From Nitrospirota bacterium (lineage in GTDB: Bacteria; Nitrospirota; Thermodesulfovibrionia; Thermodesulfovibrionales; SM23-35): DNA of 64,000 nt. Every line of letters starts with the position of its first letter. The stretch's first letter is position 1. The notes under the pieces are model-generated. The model saw only the letters and a list, made by a program, of their open reading frames with translations. It was not told the origin of the DNA and ran no database searches. The translations under genes and the position numbers were made by a program. Below, piece after piece: positions 25,107-37,343 of the stretch. The stretch is from the NCBI GenBank assembly GCA_014859105.1, contig JACUUX010000007.1:1-64000 (forward strand), in the 5' to 3' direction.

Positions 25107-26916
25107 ATATATCCTGCAGTCTATGGACAAAGAATCTGACATTTCAAGTTTTCAGCTTCCTTTTAGCATTTGGGCTAATAATTTAAAGAAACTCGGGGAT
25201 GAGCTTCAATTAACAATTAAAGAGACAGAGGAGGAATTTCTATCTATCGGATCGAGCCTGAAGGATTTTTATAACAGGACCGAAAATATTTCAAAAATGT
25301 CCTCACATATAGCTCATCTGTTGTCAGGTGAAGAGATCTCCGGTTCTATTAATAGATTAAGGCAATTAGTAATCCGGATGAACGATCACATGGAACATTC
25401 AAGGAGCGAGACCGAATGGAGGATAGAAAAGCTGAGATATCTCAAGAATTCAATCATCAATATCAATTACATGCTCGAAGACATCGGAATGAGCATTAAG
25501 AGTTTAAAGGTGCTGGGTATGACTACTCGTATTCATGGCAATAATGAGCGGAATTTTACTGGCCTGGCTACAGATGTAAAAAAACTTGCCGCAGATATGA
25601 CTTCGAAAACTTCGGCTATCCAGGACGGATTAAAATCTCTGAACAATAAAATCAGGGAAACACTATCAAAAGTACTTACTCTCAATGATATACAGCAAAA
25701 CAGGGCTAAAGAAATTCTCGATAATACGATGTACAGCATTTCATCCCTTACAGAGAAACATGCCCTGTCTACAACTCTTGCGGAAGATATCTCAAGGCTT
25801 TCAGAGGAGACCTCCATGAGCATAGCAGAAGTTGTTAAATTCTTACAGTTTCATGACATTGTCTATCAGCAAATCAATCAAATAAAGGATAGTTTTTACT
25901 CTCTGCACGAAAAGCTTGAAATTGCCAGATGCGAGGAAAATTCTGATAACACTGCACCCATGAAACTTATATCTGAAACAGGTTTATTTTGTGATTTTCA
26001 GGCAGACCAGTTTTGCCAGTATAGAGATAAGATGATATCAGCAGTAAATAGCATAATCGTAAATCTGCGTACTATAAATCGTAATGTAGTAGATATTTCT
26101 CAAGAAACAAGGGAACTTGCTGGTGATACCGGAGAAAAAGAACAATCGTTTCTCTCGGAAACAAAAAAGGGCCTATCCATTATCACATCTGCAATTGCGA
26201 CACTTGCTGAAAATGCTAACGTTAGCAATGAACTGTCTAAGGATACAAGCTCCATTGTACTTGATGAAATATCTTTATTTTTAGAAGACATAGTGTTGAT
26301 ACAGGATGAAATAGAGCTCATAGCCCTGAATGCTGCTGTCAAAGCCGCCAATATGGATAAAGGAGGAGAAATTCTGAATGTGATTTCAGAATCTATTCGT
26401 AAATTGACCATTGAAGTACGAAGTCAGACTGATTCAATTTCTCATGTCTTCAGGTCAATGACATCTGTTACCAAGGATCTGTCAGCCGGTATTGATTATG
26501 AGAAAGAAAGAGATGCACAGGTTTATGATATAGCAGCAGAGTTTGAGTTTTTAACAAATTCATTTAATCGTATCAATACAGACATAGCTTCACTTCTTAC
26601 AACGATTGATAAGGAAGGCAGAAAACTTTCTGAAGACATAGATTTGACAATTAAAGGAATATATATCAACGACATAGTTTCAAAGGTATGTCATACAGCG
26701 ATTGCAGAAATGAAAGAAATAGCTTTAGTTTCACATTCAATGGTAACCGCTAAGGATGGCATAGACAAAGAAAAAGTAACTCTGAGAATGATGAAAGATC
26801 AACTTCAGGGCATAGAAAGAAAATGTGTCTTAGGAAAAACCTATGCTGGTGCTTTCTCTGTAGAACAAGATAATGAGAGAGGAAGCCATTTTGGGGATAA
26901 TGTCGAGCTATTTTAG
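25099..26916 (+). CDS. Soluble, divergent methyl-accepting-chemotaxis-like coiled-coil protein
   Basis: IELIALNAAVKAANMDKGGEILNVISESIRKLTIEV resembles receptor hairpin tip; no obvious TM segments; lies in che cluster. Confidence 0.7.
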   Translation: MYKYILQSMDKESDISSFQLPFSIWANNLKKLGDELQLTIKETEEEFLSIGSSLKDFYNRTENISKMSSHIAHLLSGEEISGSINRLRQLVIRMNDHMEHSRSETEWRIEKLRYLKNSIININYMLEDIGMSIKSLKVLGMTTRIHGNNERNFTGLATDVKKLAADMTSKTSAIQDGLKSLNNKIRETLSKVLTLNDIQQNRAKEILDNTMYSISSLTEKHALSTTLAEDISRLSEETSMSIAEVVKFLQFHDIVYQQINQIKDSFYSLHEKLEIARCEENSDNTAPMKLISETGLFCDFQADQFCQYRDKMISAVNSIIVNLRTINRNVVDISQETRELAGDTGEKEQSFLSETKKGLSIITSAIATLAENANVSNELSKDTSSIVLDEISLFLEDIVLIQDEIELIALNAAVKAANMDKGGEILNVISESIRKLTIEVRSQTDSISHVFRSMTSVTKDLSAGIDYEKERDAQVYDIAAEFEFLTNSFNRINTDIASLLTTIDKEGRKLSEDIDLTIKGIYINDIVSKVCHTAIAEMKEIALVSHSMVTAKDGIDKEKVTLRMMKDQLQGIERKCVLGKTYAGAFSVEQDNERGSHFGDNVELF

Positions 26917-26945
26917 AGATTCATAGATCATTGTATGGAGAATAA

Positions 26946-27299
26946 ATGAATTTAAAGGTAGATGATTCAAAAAAAGAAGGGGTGCTAACGATAGGTGGGA
27001 CACTTACCATTCAACGGTCGACTGCATTGAAGGAAATTCTGTTAAAGGCACTGGGGCAGGTTGACTGCGTAAAAATACATTTCGATCAGGCGATAGAGGT
27101 CGATCTTGCTTTTTTACAGCTATTCTGTGCAGCACATAAAACTTCCCTAAGAAAAAATAAAAAGCTGCAAATTGAAGAAAATCAAATAGATGTATTGAAA
27201 AAAGCATTCAAAGACATAGGGTTTCCACAATTTATGAAATGCAAAAACTCAGATGACAGTAACCACTGTGTGTGGTCATCAGGAGGAAGTCATGAATAA
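26946..27299 (+). CDS. STAS-domain protein
   Basis: Small STAS-like fold pattern; overlaps CheY. Confidence 0.7.
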   Translation: MNLKVDDSKKEGVLTIGGTLTIQRSTALKEILLKALGQVDCVKIHFDQAIEVDLAFLQLFCAAHKTSLRKNKKLQIEENQIDVLKKAFKDIGFPQFMKCKNSDDSNHCVWSSGGSHE

Positions 27300-27657
27300 A
27301 AGGATTTTGACGGTCGACGATTCGGCAAGTATGAGACAGATGTTAAATTTCACATTAACATCGGCCGGATATGATGTGACTGAGGCGGTTGATGGCGTAG
27401 ATGCTCTTGAGAAGCTGAACGGGGAGCCAGTGAATATGCTCATTGCTGACATTAACATGCCAAACATGGATGGTATCGAATTAATACGGAAGGTCAGGGC
27501 TAACGCTGTCTATAAGTTTGTTCCCATTATCATTCTGACAACAGAGTCACAGAGTACTTTGAAAGGGGAAGGAAAGGCAGCAGGAGCCACAGGATGGATT
27601 GTGAAACCATTTACTCCTTCTCAGCTTATAGCAGTAGTAAAAAAGGTTTTAGGATGA
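27292..27657 (+). CDS. cheY: CheY response regulator
   Basis: RILTVDDSASMRQMLNFTLTSAGYDV...NMLIADINMPNMDGIELI...GWIVKPFTPSQL. Confidence 0.95.
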   Translation: MNKRILTVDDSASMRQMLNFTLTSAGYDVTEAVDGVDALEKLNGEPVNMLIADINMPNMDGIELIRKVRANAVYKFVPIIILTTESQSTLKGEGKAAGATGWIVKPFTPSQLIAVVKKVLG

Positions 27658-29816
27658 CCGAAGATCTTAATAAAGGAAGAGATATATTCAAAGAAGAAGC
27701 TTATGAGCTCCTTGCCAAGCTTGAAAATTGTCTACTTGAACTGGAAATGGTACCGGATGATAAAGAAATGATAGAACGCGCGTTCCGGGCCATGCATACA
27801 ATAAAAGGATCAAGTTCAATGTTCGGGTTTGACGCTATTGCAAATCTTACACATGAGGCCGAAACCGTATATGAAATGGTTCGCAAAGATAAGGTGAAGG
27901 TTACGAAGGAGCTCATTGATCTTACATTCCGGGTCATAGATCAGATTATGGCTGTCATCGGTAAACATGAATATGACGAATCAGCAGATGAGTCAAAGAT
28001 AAACGATATAATTTTTTCTTTTAAACAATTACTTTCAAAAGAAGGTTTGGAAGTCTCTCATCCATCTTCTCTCCGTTCCAGAAGTCCGCAAGAAAGAGAA
28101 CTTTCACGTTCTTCCCATTTTGCTGAACAAGATCTGGCTGAAGAGACAAAAAGTACCAAGAGAACCTACATGATATATTTCAGACCACATCATGATATTT
28201 TTCTCAAAGGCTTAAATCCCCTTCTTCTGCTCAGTGAACTCTGTCAGCTCGGCAGATGTACTATTATTACACACACGGATTTGATCCCCGATCTTGAAGA
28301 TATTGATCCAGAGGCATGTTATACATACTGGGATGTTTTTTTGACTACTGCTGAAGATATCAATGCTATCAGGGACATATTCATATTTGTTGAGGATAAC
28401 TGTGAGATTAAAATTAATGTCATTGACACAGGCAATAGCCTTGATAATGAAGAAGCCCACAAACACCTCTCAAATATAATTTTTGAAAAAGCAGAACTGA
28501 CCGAAAAAGATGTTGAAGGATTAATTACCGGTTGGCGAAATACAGGTAAGCACAATGAGGTAAAAAATAATAGTACAGGGGATTCCTTGCAGGATAAATT
28601 GCAACAAGGTGGAGGAATGGTCAGAGGTCATCAGATGGAGGTTTCAAGTATTCGAGTTGCGGCAAATAAACTGGATAAACTTGTGAATTTGGTCGGGGAA
28701 TTAGTGACTGTTCAAGCCCGCCTTAGTCAAGCTGTTATCACAAGGAATGACCCTGAAATGCTGCTGATTGCTGAAGAGATAGAACGGCTGACTGATGATC
28801 TGCGTGACAGTACGATGAATGTACGCCTGGTTCCCATAGGAACAATATTTAACCGTTTCAAGCGTCTCGTGAGAGACTTATCAAACGAGCTTGGTAAGGA
28901 GGTTGAATTTACAACTCGGGGAGGAGAAACGGAACTTGATAAGAATGTGATAGAAAAATTGAATGATCCATTAGTGCATATTATCCGTAACAGCATAGAT
29001 CATGGTATTGAGCCACCTGCAAACAGGGAAGCATCTGGCAAGTCAAGAAGGGGGATGGTTCATCTTTCATCTGAGTATTCTGGTGCCAATGTATTGATAA
29101 AGATAAGGGATGACGGAGCAGGAATAGACCTTAAGGAAATACGTAAGGATGCAATTGAAAAGGGTCTTATAAGAGAGGATACATCGCTTACAGAGAGGGA
29201 TATTCTTTCCATTATATTTTCACCGGGGTTCTCTACATCAGAAAAGGTTACGAAGGTATCAGGCCGTGGAGTTGGTCTTGACGTAGTCAAAAGATGCATA
29301 GATACCCTCAGGGGGACAGTAGATATAGACAGCAAGAAAGGGAGAGGTATGATTATTACTCTAAAGATACCTCTCACCCTTGCAATTATTGAGGGACTCC
29401 TTTTGAAGGTTGGTGATAACCAATACATCTTACCTCTTTCAGCTGTAGAAGAGTGTATAGAACTAACCCGTCAGGATGTTGCAGGTGCTCATGGCAGGCA
29501 CATAGTAAACGTCAGGGGAAGAATAATTCCATATATCAGACTGAGGGATTTTTTAAACATAGATGGAACCATGCCTGATATTGAGCAGATAGTGATCACA
29601 GAGGTCAATGGAAAAAAGGTTGGCCTTGCTGTTGATCATGTGATCGGAGAACACCAGACAGTCATAAAGTCTCTGGGCAGAATTTACAGGGATGTAGATG
29701 TGTTGTCAGGCGCTACCATATTAGGCAATGGTAAGGTAGCCATCATTCTGAATATTCCGAAAATTGTTGAGTACACAGAGAGTAAAGAAATGACCATGGT
29801 TAGTGGTAGCGCGTAG
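27654..29816 (+). CDS. cheA: CheA chemotaxis histidine kinase
   Basis: Hpt FRAMHTIKGSSSMFG; DPLVHIIRNSIDHGIE; GRGVGLDVVK; CheW-like C-terminus. Confidence 0.97.
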   Translation: MTEDLNKGRDIFKEEAYELLAKLENCLLELEMVPDDKEMIERAFRAMHTIKGSSSMFGFDAIANLTHEAETVYEMVRKDKVKVTKELIDLTFRVIDQIMAVIGKHEYDESADESKINDIIFSFKQLLSKEGLEVSHPSSLRSRSPQERELSRSSHFAEQDLAEETKSTKRTYMIYFRPHHDIFLKGLNPLLLLSELCQLGRCTIITHTDLIPDLEDIDPEACYTYWDVFLTTAEDINAIRDIFIFVEDNCEIKINVIDTGNSLDNEEAHKHLSNIIFEKAELTEKDVEGLITGWRNTGKHNEVKNNSTGDSLQDKLQQGGGMVRGHQMEVSSIRVAANKLDKLVNLVGELVTVQARLSQAVITRNDPEMLLIAEEIERLTDDLRDSTMNVRLVPIGTIFNRFKRLVRDLSNELGKEVEFTTRGGETELDKNVIEKLNDPLVHIIRNSIDHGIEPPANREASGKSRRGMVHLSSEYSGANVLIKIRDDGAGIDLKEIRKDAIEKGLIREDTSLTERDILSIIFSPGFSTSEKVTKVSGRGVGLDVVKRCIDTLRGTVDIDSKKGRGMIITLKIPLTLAIIEGLLLKVGDNQYILPLSAVEECIELTRQDVAGAHGRHIVNVRGRIIPYIRLRDFLNIDGTMPDIEQIVITEVNGKKVGLAVDHVIGEHQTVIKSLGRIYRDVDVLSGATILGNGKVAIILNIPKIVEYTESKEMTMVSGSA

Positions 29817-29999
29817 GAGTATGTAAATGAAATTACGAAACATGAAAAAAGGCTTTCTCCTGGGAAAGTCAGTTATAGAGAGGACTTTGGGAAGGAGGAT
29901 AGTCTGTTGATATTCCTGAATAATAGCAGGCTAATCAGAAAAAAATATGAACTTAAATCATATCTCTTGAAAGAGATTATGAAGTAAAGGAGGATAAAA

Positions 30000-32126
30000 A
30001 TGTCTCTCAAAATTTTTAAAAATCGCTCGATAAAGGCAAAACTCTCTCTGTTAAGTTTTATAGTGGTGTTCATTTCTTATGCTCTTTTGACGATTTTTAT
30101 CTCGACAACCACCACAAGCCACTTTAATGAAAACAGCATTAATCGCCTGGAGGCAGAAACAAGACTCGTCAAAGATATGATAACCATGTACGATGAGAGT
30201 GCAAAGACAGGAGCAGAAAAGGTGTTAGAGGTGTTTAAATCCCTCTTCGAAGAAGAAATCACCATTGACACTTCAAAGACGGTAACAGTCGGTGTTCATG
30301 AGACCCCTTTGATGAAATGTGGCGATACAGTATTAAACCTGAATTTTTCGAACGTAGACAAATTAACAAAAATGACCGTTAACTCAGTAGCCACAGTTTT
30401 TCTGAAAAAAGGCAATGATTTTATCAGGATAACGACTTCTTTAAAAAAAGAGGACGGAACAAGGGCGATTGGTACAGTACTGGATCATGAACATCCCGGT
30501 TACAAAAAGCTATTGAACGGTGAACCTTATATTGGAAAGGCGAGACTTTTTAGCAGAGACTATATGACGAAATACGAGCCTATTAAGGATAAAACCGGTA
30601 CTGTTATCGGGACTCTGTTCATAGGGTTTGACATAACTGATAATATGAAGACTTTATCCGATATGATCAAGTCAGTAAAGATTGGTGAGACAGGATACGT
30701 CTTTGTGTTGGATGCAAAGGAAGGCGAGGATAAAGGAACTCTCATAGTTGACCCTTCAGAAGAAGGTAAGAACATACTGGACGCAAGGGATTTAGAAGGC
30801 AAGGAGTTTATCAAGGAAATGATAGACAAAAAAGAAGGTGTCATAGTCTATCCATGGATCAATAAAGAACGCGGTGAAACAGAAGCAAGGTATAAAACTG
30901 TTGCACATAGCTATTACAAGGACTGGGAATGGCTTATCGGAGCAGGGGGCTATAATGATGAAATTCTGAAAGGAAGTGTTATTGTAAAAAGACTTCTCAT
31001 CATATCAGGTATTGTAGGGTCATTGGGTGTCAGTTTTCTCATATTCTTAGGCATCAACAAGATGCTGAACCCCTTGAATGTCGTCAACTCAAAGATAAAT
31101 GAAATATCGGGCGGTGATCTCAGGGTAAACATAGACTATAACAAAAATGATGAGGTAGGAAATCTTTCTCACCACATGAATACTATGGTAGAAAAGCTCC
31201 GTGATGTAAATTCGAGAGTAAAAAAAGCATTTGAGAACGTCTATTCAAGCAGCCACCAGCTGAGTGCAAGTGCAGAGGAATTGTCACAAGGGGCATCTGA
31301 ACAAGCATCTTCTGCAGAGGAGGTGTCATCATCTATTGAGCAGATGACAACCACGATTAAGAATAATGCTGATAATGCCCAGCAGACCGAAAAGATCGCG
31401 ATTCAGTCATCGGAAAGCGCAAGGGAAAGCGGTCAAATTGTGACAGAAACCGTGTCTGCCATGAAAGAGATTGCTGAAAAGATTTCGATAATAAAGGAGA
31501 TAGCACGTCAGACGAACCTCCTTGCCCTGAATGCAGCTATAGAGGCCGCACGGGCAGGAGAACATGGAAAAGGCTTTGCAGTTGTAGCTTCAGAGGTCAG
31601 GAAACTTGCTGAACGAAGCCAGGCTGCAGCTGCGGAAATCAATGAACTTTCCTCATCGAGTGTTAAAGTGGCTGAGAAGGCTGGTGAAATGATAACAAAG
31701 CTTGTACCGGATATTCAAAAGACCGCAGCACTTGTGCAGGAAATCAGTGCGGCCAGCATTGAGCAGAATGCAGGGGCATCACAGATGAGCAAGGCCATAC
31801 AACAGCTCGACAAGATTACACAGCACACAGCCTCTGCTGCAGAAGAAATGACTTCAATGGCTGAAGGACTTTCGAATCAGGCAGAACAGGTTATGGATAT
31901 ATTACGCTTTTTCACTATTGACGGCGACAAAGATATGAAAACGGAACACAGAAAGCCTGCTGTATTGAAAACTCTTAAAACTACTACGACCCAAATGGAT
32001 AAAGAGAAACCCGGGGTGACCTCGAAAGCTCCGGAAGTTACTGAAATGGGCGGAATTACACTGGACATGGGGGCAGAGAAAGGTGATAAGCTGGATACAG
32101 AGTTTGAGAAGTTTTTAGTCAAGTAA
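30000..32126 (+). CDS. Methyl-accepting chemotaxis protein (Cache sensor, HAMP)
   Basis: [44 protein letters not shown]; Cache-like periplasmic region. Confidence 0.96.
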   Translation: MSLKIFKNRSIKAKLSLLSFIVVFISYALLTIFISTTTTSHFNENSINRLEAETRLVKDMITMYDESAKTGAEKVLEVFKSLFEEEITIDTSKTVTVGVHETPLMKCGDTVLNLNFSNVDKLTKMTVNSVATVFLKKGNDFIRITTSLKKEDGTRAIGTVLDHEHPGYKKLLNGEPYIGKARLFSRDYMTKYEPIKDKTGTVIGTLFIGFDITDNMKTLSDMIKSVKIGETGYVFVLDAKEGEDKGTLIVDPSEEGKNILDARDLEGKEFIKEMIDKKEGVIVYPWINKERGETEARYKTVAHSYYKDWEWLIGAGGYNDEILKGSVIVKRLLIISGIVGSLGVSFLIFLGINKMLNPLNVVNSKINEISGGDLRVNIDYNKNDEVGNLSHHMNTMVEKLRDVNSRVKKAFENVYSSSHQLSASAEELSQGASEQASSAEEVSSSIEQMTTTIKNNADNAQQTEKIAIQSSESARESGQIVTETVSAMKEIAEKISIIKEIARQTNLLALNAAIEAARAGEHGKGFAVVASEVRKLAERSQAAAAEINELSSSSVKVAEKAGEMITKLVPDIQKTAALVQEISAASIEQNAGASQMSKAIQQLDKITQHTASAAEEMTSMAEGLSNQAEQVMDILRFFTIDGDKDMKTEHRKPAVLKTLKTTTTQMDKEKPGVTSKAPEVTEMGGITLDMGAEKGDKLDTEFEKFLVK

Positions 32127-32145
32127 AGCCATTAAGGATACAAGA

Positions 32146-32673
32146 TTGCAGGAGGAGAAAATGAATATAGAGACAATAACAGATACGAGGCAGTATCTTA
32201 CCTTTAAGCTCGATAAGGAGTTGTATGCTGTGTATGTTGCACATGTGAGGGAAATACAGGAAGCATCCGCTATTACCAAAGTGCCAAGAACCCCTGAGTT
32301 TATGCGCGGAGTAATTAACGTACGCGGTAGTGTGGTTCCGGTAATAGACATGAGGCTAAAGTTAGGGATGCAGGCAGCGAAAGACACTATAGATACCTGT
32401 ATTGTAATAATGGAAATAGGATTGGAAGATGAGGTTATTATAATTGGAGCAGTGGCTGATTCTGTTCAGGAGGTTTTCGAATTACCTCCTGAACGGATAG
32501 AACCCGCACCGAAAATAGGAACGTTATTGAATACAAAATTCATCAAGGGCATTGGAAAACATAATGAAAATTTCGTAATCATACTGGACATCGAAAAGAT
32601 CCTCACAGCCGATGAGATTGCAATTGTAAGGGAAGGGAGCGAAGGAGTTAACGAAGAAAATGTCTTACACTGA
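32146..32673 (+). CDS. cheW: CheW coupling protein
   Basis: YLTFKLDKELYAVYVAHVREIQE...MRGVINVRGSVVPVIDMRLKLGM. Confidence 0.95.
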   Translation: MQEEKMNIETITDTRQYLTFKLDKELYAVYVAHVREIQEASAITKVPRTPEFMRGVINVRGSVVPVIDMRLKLGMQAAKDTIDTCIVIMEIGLEDEVIIIGAVADSVQEVFELPPERIEPAPKIGTLLNTKFIKGIGKHNENFVIILDIEKILTADEIAIVREGSEGVNEENVLH

Positions 32674-32695
32674 GACAATATATTAGTTCAGGAAA

Positions 32696-33559
32696 ATGGA
32701 ACTTGCGAAATTGAAATCAATACATTTATCGGATAAGGATTTTAGCCGCTTACAATATTTAATCAAAAACCACTGCGGTATCAGGATGACTTCGAATAAA
32801 AAGACCATGATTCAGGCCAGGCTTCAGAAAAGGGGGCGTAATTTAGGAATAGACACCATTACTGAATATTGCGATTACCTGTTCAGCCATGAAGGTATGA
32901 AAAATGAATTAATTCACATGATCGATGCAATAACAACTAACAAAACAGATTTTTTCCGCGAATCTACTCATTTTGACATCTTAGTTAAGAATGTATTGCC
33001 TGATATAATTCAAGACAAAATATGGTCGGTTAATAAACCATTAAGAGTGTGGAGTGCAGGATGTTCGACGGGTGAGGAGCCCTATACCCTGGCCATGGTC
33101 TTGAGCGAATTTGCTGCAAATCAGAAAAATTTTCGATTTTCTATTCTTGCCACAGACATTTCAACGAAGGTACTCGATGAAGCGAAACTCGGCATTTACA
33201 ACATTGATAGGATAGACCCGGTCCCTTTTGAAATGAAAGTTAAATATCTCCTTCGAAGCAGGGATAGGAGAAAGGGGCTTGTCCGTATAATCCCGGAACT
33301 AAGGAAATATGTAAAGTTTCAAAGATTGAACCTTCTGGAAGAAGACTACACGATCAGTGAACGAATGGATATTGTTTTTTTGAGAAATGTTCTCATTTAC
33401 TTTGACAGATTGACTCATGAGAAGATATTGAATCGTCTTTCCCGGTATTTAAATTATGACGGCTATCTCTTTATTGGACATGCTGAAACACTCAATGGAC
33501 TTGATGTGCCTTTTATTCAGGTAATGCCAACTATTTATAAAAAAAGCAGTATAAAATAA
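32696..33559 (+). CDS. cheR: CheR methyltransferase
   Basis: TNKTDFFRE...VWSAGCSTGEEPYTLAMVL...VFLRNVLIYFD. Confidence 0.96.
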   Translation: MELAKLKSIHLSDKDFSRLQYLIKNHCGIRMTSNKKTMIQARLQKRGRNLGIDTITEYCDYLFSHEGMKNELIHMIDAITTNKTDFFRESTHFDILVKNVLPDIIQDKIWSVNKPLRVWSAGCSTGEEPYTLAMVLSEFAANQKNFRFSILATDISTKVLDEAKLGIYNIDRIDPVPFEMKVKYLLRSRDRRKGLVRIIPELRKYVKFQRLNLLEEDYTISERMDIVFLRNVLIYFDRLTHEKILNRLSRYLNYDGYLFIGHAETLNGLDVPFIQVMPTIYKKSSIK

Positions 33560-33625
33560 CTATGGCCGTCGTCTCTATGCAGTTTTACCACAAACCTGTG
33601 CAAACACGAAACATATAAGGATTAA

Positions 33626-34711
<1,086 letters not shown>

Positions 34712-34734
34712 AAATAGAAAGTTATGGAGGAACA

Positions 34735-35619
34735 ATGGAGAGACAAAATGACAGTGAACTGTTTGATAACCTGAAGAGTATCCATGAAAAAGACAGATCC
34801 CTGAGGGAACAATTGAAAGAGCTGATGAAGACCCTTGAGGACGTCAATACAAAGCTTAGAGAATCAGAATCACTAAAAACAAATTTCCTTTCAAATATAA
34901 GAAACGAGATAAACAACCCGCTAACTTCTATTATAGGTCTGACAAAGCAAATTATTCATGGATTGCATTTTGATGCTGGTTTTATTCAGAAAACTGCAGA
35001 AATGATTTACTCCGAGGCTTTTGACCTTGATTTTCAGCTGCGCAATATATTCGTTGCCGCAGAGCTTGAAGCAGGTGAATATATACCGAGCATTTCGTAT
35101 GTTGATGTTAAAGCACTTATTCAGAACACAATCAATTCTTTTAGGCACAAGGCGGATAAGAAAAGAATAAACATTTCCTATTCCTGCCAATCAATATATG
35201 AAACTGAAAAAGAGAATTTTTTCAAAATAGATTCTGAAAAACTCAAACTGATACTCTCGAATATTCTTTGTAATGCAATCGAGTTCAGTTCAGATGAAGG
35301 AAGGGTTGAGTTAAATGTGAAGAGAGATGGTAAGCATCTTGTTTTTTCTTTGAGAGATTACGGAATAGGATTTGACATGGAAGACCAGAATAAAATTTTT
35401 GAGAGGTTCAGACAACTTGATACAGGTATGAGGCGAAAACACGGAGGCCACGGACTTGGGTTGAGTATCATAAAGGATTTGATAGAAATACTTGGAGGGA
35501 CAATTTCAGTTGTAAGCTCGAAGGGGAAAGGGAGTGTATTTACTATCTCAATTCCTGAGGTAGAAACCCCGGAAACGATAGATGTTTTTTCAGATGATGG
35601 AAATGTATTTGTTTTTTAA
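34735..35619 (+). CDS. Histidine kinase
   Basis: SNIRNEINNPLTSIIGLTKQ (Asn in place of phosphoacceptor His)...NAIEFSSDEGRV...GGHGLGLSIIKDLIEILGG. Confidence 0.85.
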   Translation: MERQNDSELFDNLKSIHEKDRSLREQLKELMKTLEDVNTKLRESESLKTNFLSNIRNEINNPLTSIIGLTKQIIHGLHFDAGFIQKTAEMIYSEAFDLDFQLRNIFVAAELEAGEYIPSISYVDVKALIQNTINSFRHKADKKRINISYSCQSIYETEKENFFKIDSEKLKLILSNILCNAIEFSSDEGRVELNVKRDGKHLVFSLRDYGIGFDMEDQNKIFERFRQLDTGMRRKHGGHGLGLSIIKDLIEILGGTISVVSSKGKGSVFTISIPEVETPETIDVFSDDGNVFVF

Positions 35620-35658
35620 AAGATTATTTGCGAGGATGCCCGGCAAAAAGAGATATAA

Positions 35659-36144
35659 ATGGATCTTGCCCGGAGAATAAGAAAACACTATCTGAATCAA
35701 GGAACGATGTATTTGACCGAGGAAGAATGTATCATAACAACTATTCTCGGATCGTGTATTTCTGTATGCCTGTGGGATCCTTCTTCTAAAATTGGTGGCA
35801 TGAATCACTATTTGCTCCCTCTCTGGAATGGTAGTGGACTTCAAACGCCCCGGTATGGAAATATTGCTATTCCTAAGCTCATAAAAAAAATAACGGATCT
35901 TGGCTGTAAAAAAAGCAGCCTCAGGGCTAAGGTATTTGGTGGAGCTGATATGTTATTTAGTTCTAAGAACGGAGATATGAGTATCGGTACCCGCAATATC
36001 ATACTAGCAGAAGACATGCTGGAAGCAGAGAACATACCCGTAATAAGCAATGACGTCGGCGGGAATTGCGGGAGAAAAATAGAGTTCAATACAAAAACGG
36101 GCGTGGTCATGCTAAGGCGGTTTAAAACAAAAGTAGGCATCTAA
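35659..36144 (+). CDS. cheD: CheD deamidase
   Basis: TILGSCISVCLWDPSSKIGGMNHYLLP...KVFGGADM. Confidence 0.95.
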   Translation: MDLARRIRKHYLNQGTMYLTEEECIITTILGSCISVCLWDPSSKIGGMNHYLLPLWNGSGLQTPRYGNIAIPKLIKKITDLGCKKSSLRAKVFGGADMLFSSKNGDMSIGTRNIILAEDMLEAENIPVISNDVGGNCGRKIEFNTKTGVVMLRRFKTKVGI

Positions 36145-36262
36145 CTGCATTTTCCGGGTTAATATCCTGATAGTTATCATTATAGTTCGTCTGGAATCTT
36201 TTTGAAAAAAAAGGAACTCGCACAATGGCATATCCGATTTAATCGGCATATCTGATATAATA

Positions 36263-36721
36263 ATGAAAAGACAACGAAGGGATCTTCATTTCATGGAAAG
36301 GTTCGAGCAACACAGGACAATTTATATTACAAGCCAAGACATGATCAGGCTGGAGAATTTGATAGAAGCGGGAAGGGAAGGCAATCTCAAGGACAGAGAA
36401 CATCTGGAAGAGTTGGAAAAGGAGTTGCTCCGGGCTTCCATTGTAGATTCTAAAGGTATTCCACCTGACGTGATCACCATGAATTCACAAGTGTTACTGA
36501 AGGACATGGATAATCACGAAGAAATGACGTATACTCTGGTTTTTCCTGTTGACGCGGATATTAAACAGAATAAGATCTCTGTTCTTGCGCCGATAGGGAC
36601 GGCAATGCTCGGGTATAGAGTGGGTGATGTTATTGAATGGCCCGTCCCATCTGGTCTAAGGAGGCTGAAGGTGATCGCCATTGTCTATCAGCCCGAGGCC
36701 TCAGGCGATTATCATCTTTAA
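36263..36721 (+). CDS. GreA/GreB-family (Rnk-like) protein
   Basis: PDVITMNSQVLLKDMDNHEEMTYTLVFPVDAD...ISVLAPIGTAMLGYRVGDVIEW. Confidence 0.88.
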   Translation: MKRQRRDLHFMERFEQHRTIYITSQDMIRLENLIEAGREGNLKDREHLEELEKELLRASIVDSKGIPPDVITMNSQVLLKDMDNHEEMTYTLVFPVDADIKQNKISVLAPIGTAMLGYRVGDVIEWPVPSGLRRLKVIAIVYQPEASGDYHL

Positions 36722-36768
36722 GTGAAGAATAGACCTGTTTCAGCGTTTCACAAATAGTATTGTATTAT

Positions 36769-37221
36769 ATGAACATAATAATAATTATTGCTGACCTGGG
36801 ACATTTTAAAGCTTACAGGGTTTTAAAGGATCCCCTTAAACTGGAAAGCGACAAATTGGAATTGATAAGAGATTATGTTTCTATCGAGACACACTATAAA
36901 TCAAAAGATAAGTTCAGGGACAAACCCGGAATATATAAACTCGGGGGAGGAAAAGGTTGGGTGTCATCCGGGTTCGGTGAATCTCAGGCTGAACTGGAAA
37001 CTGAAAAGAAACTGATAAAACAAATAGCAGAAAGTATAGATGCAGTGGTAAGAGAAGAGGATTGCGAGAAGTGGTATTTTGCTGCTGGCGGACGCATAAA
37101 CGGCAAGATAATTGAAAGCCTGGATCCTGTTGTGATAGCCAAACTGGAGAAAAACATTAAGTCGAACTTGACAAAGCTCGCAAAGTCCAAAATCTTACTT
37201 CGCTTTTCTGACATAGAATAA
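36769..37221 (+). CDS. Host attachment protein family (PF10116-like)
   Basis: IIADLGHFKAYRV...ETEKKLIKQIAESIDAVV...WYFAAGGRINGKIIESLDP. Confidence 0.75.
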   Translation: MNIIIIIADLGHFKAYRVLKDPLKLESDKLELIRDYVSIETHYKSKDKFRDKPGIYKLGGGKGWVSSGFGESQAELETEKKLIKQIAESIDAVVREEDCEKWYFAAGGRINGKIIESLDPVVIAKLEKNIKSNLTKLAKSKILLRFSDIE

Positions 37222-37343
37222 GGACTTGTATCTTCAGTCCAGGGTCAATAAAACTCTCTAAAATAAGTTTGTGAATTGATGTTGAAGAGTTGAAATAAAT
37301 ATCTAACTCGATGTTCTAACCATCATATAACATGTCGTATTTC

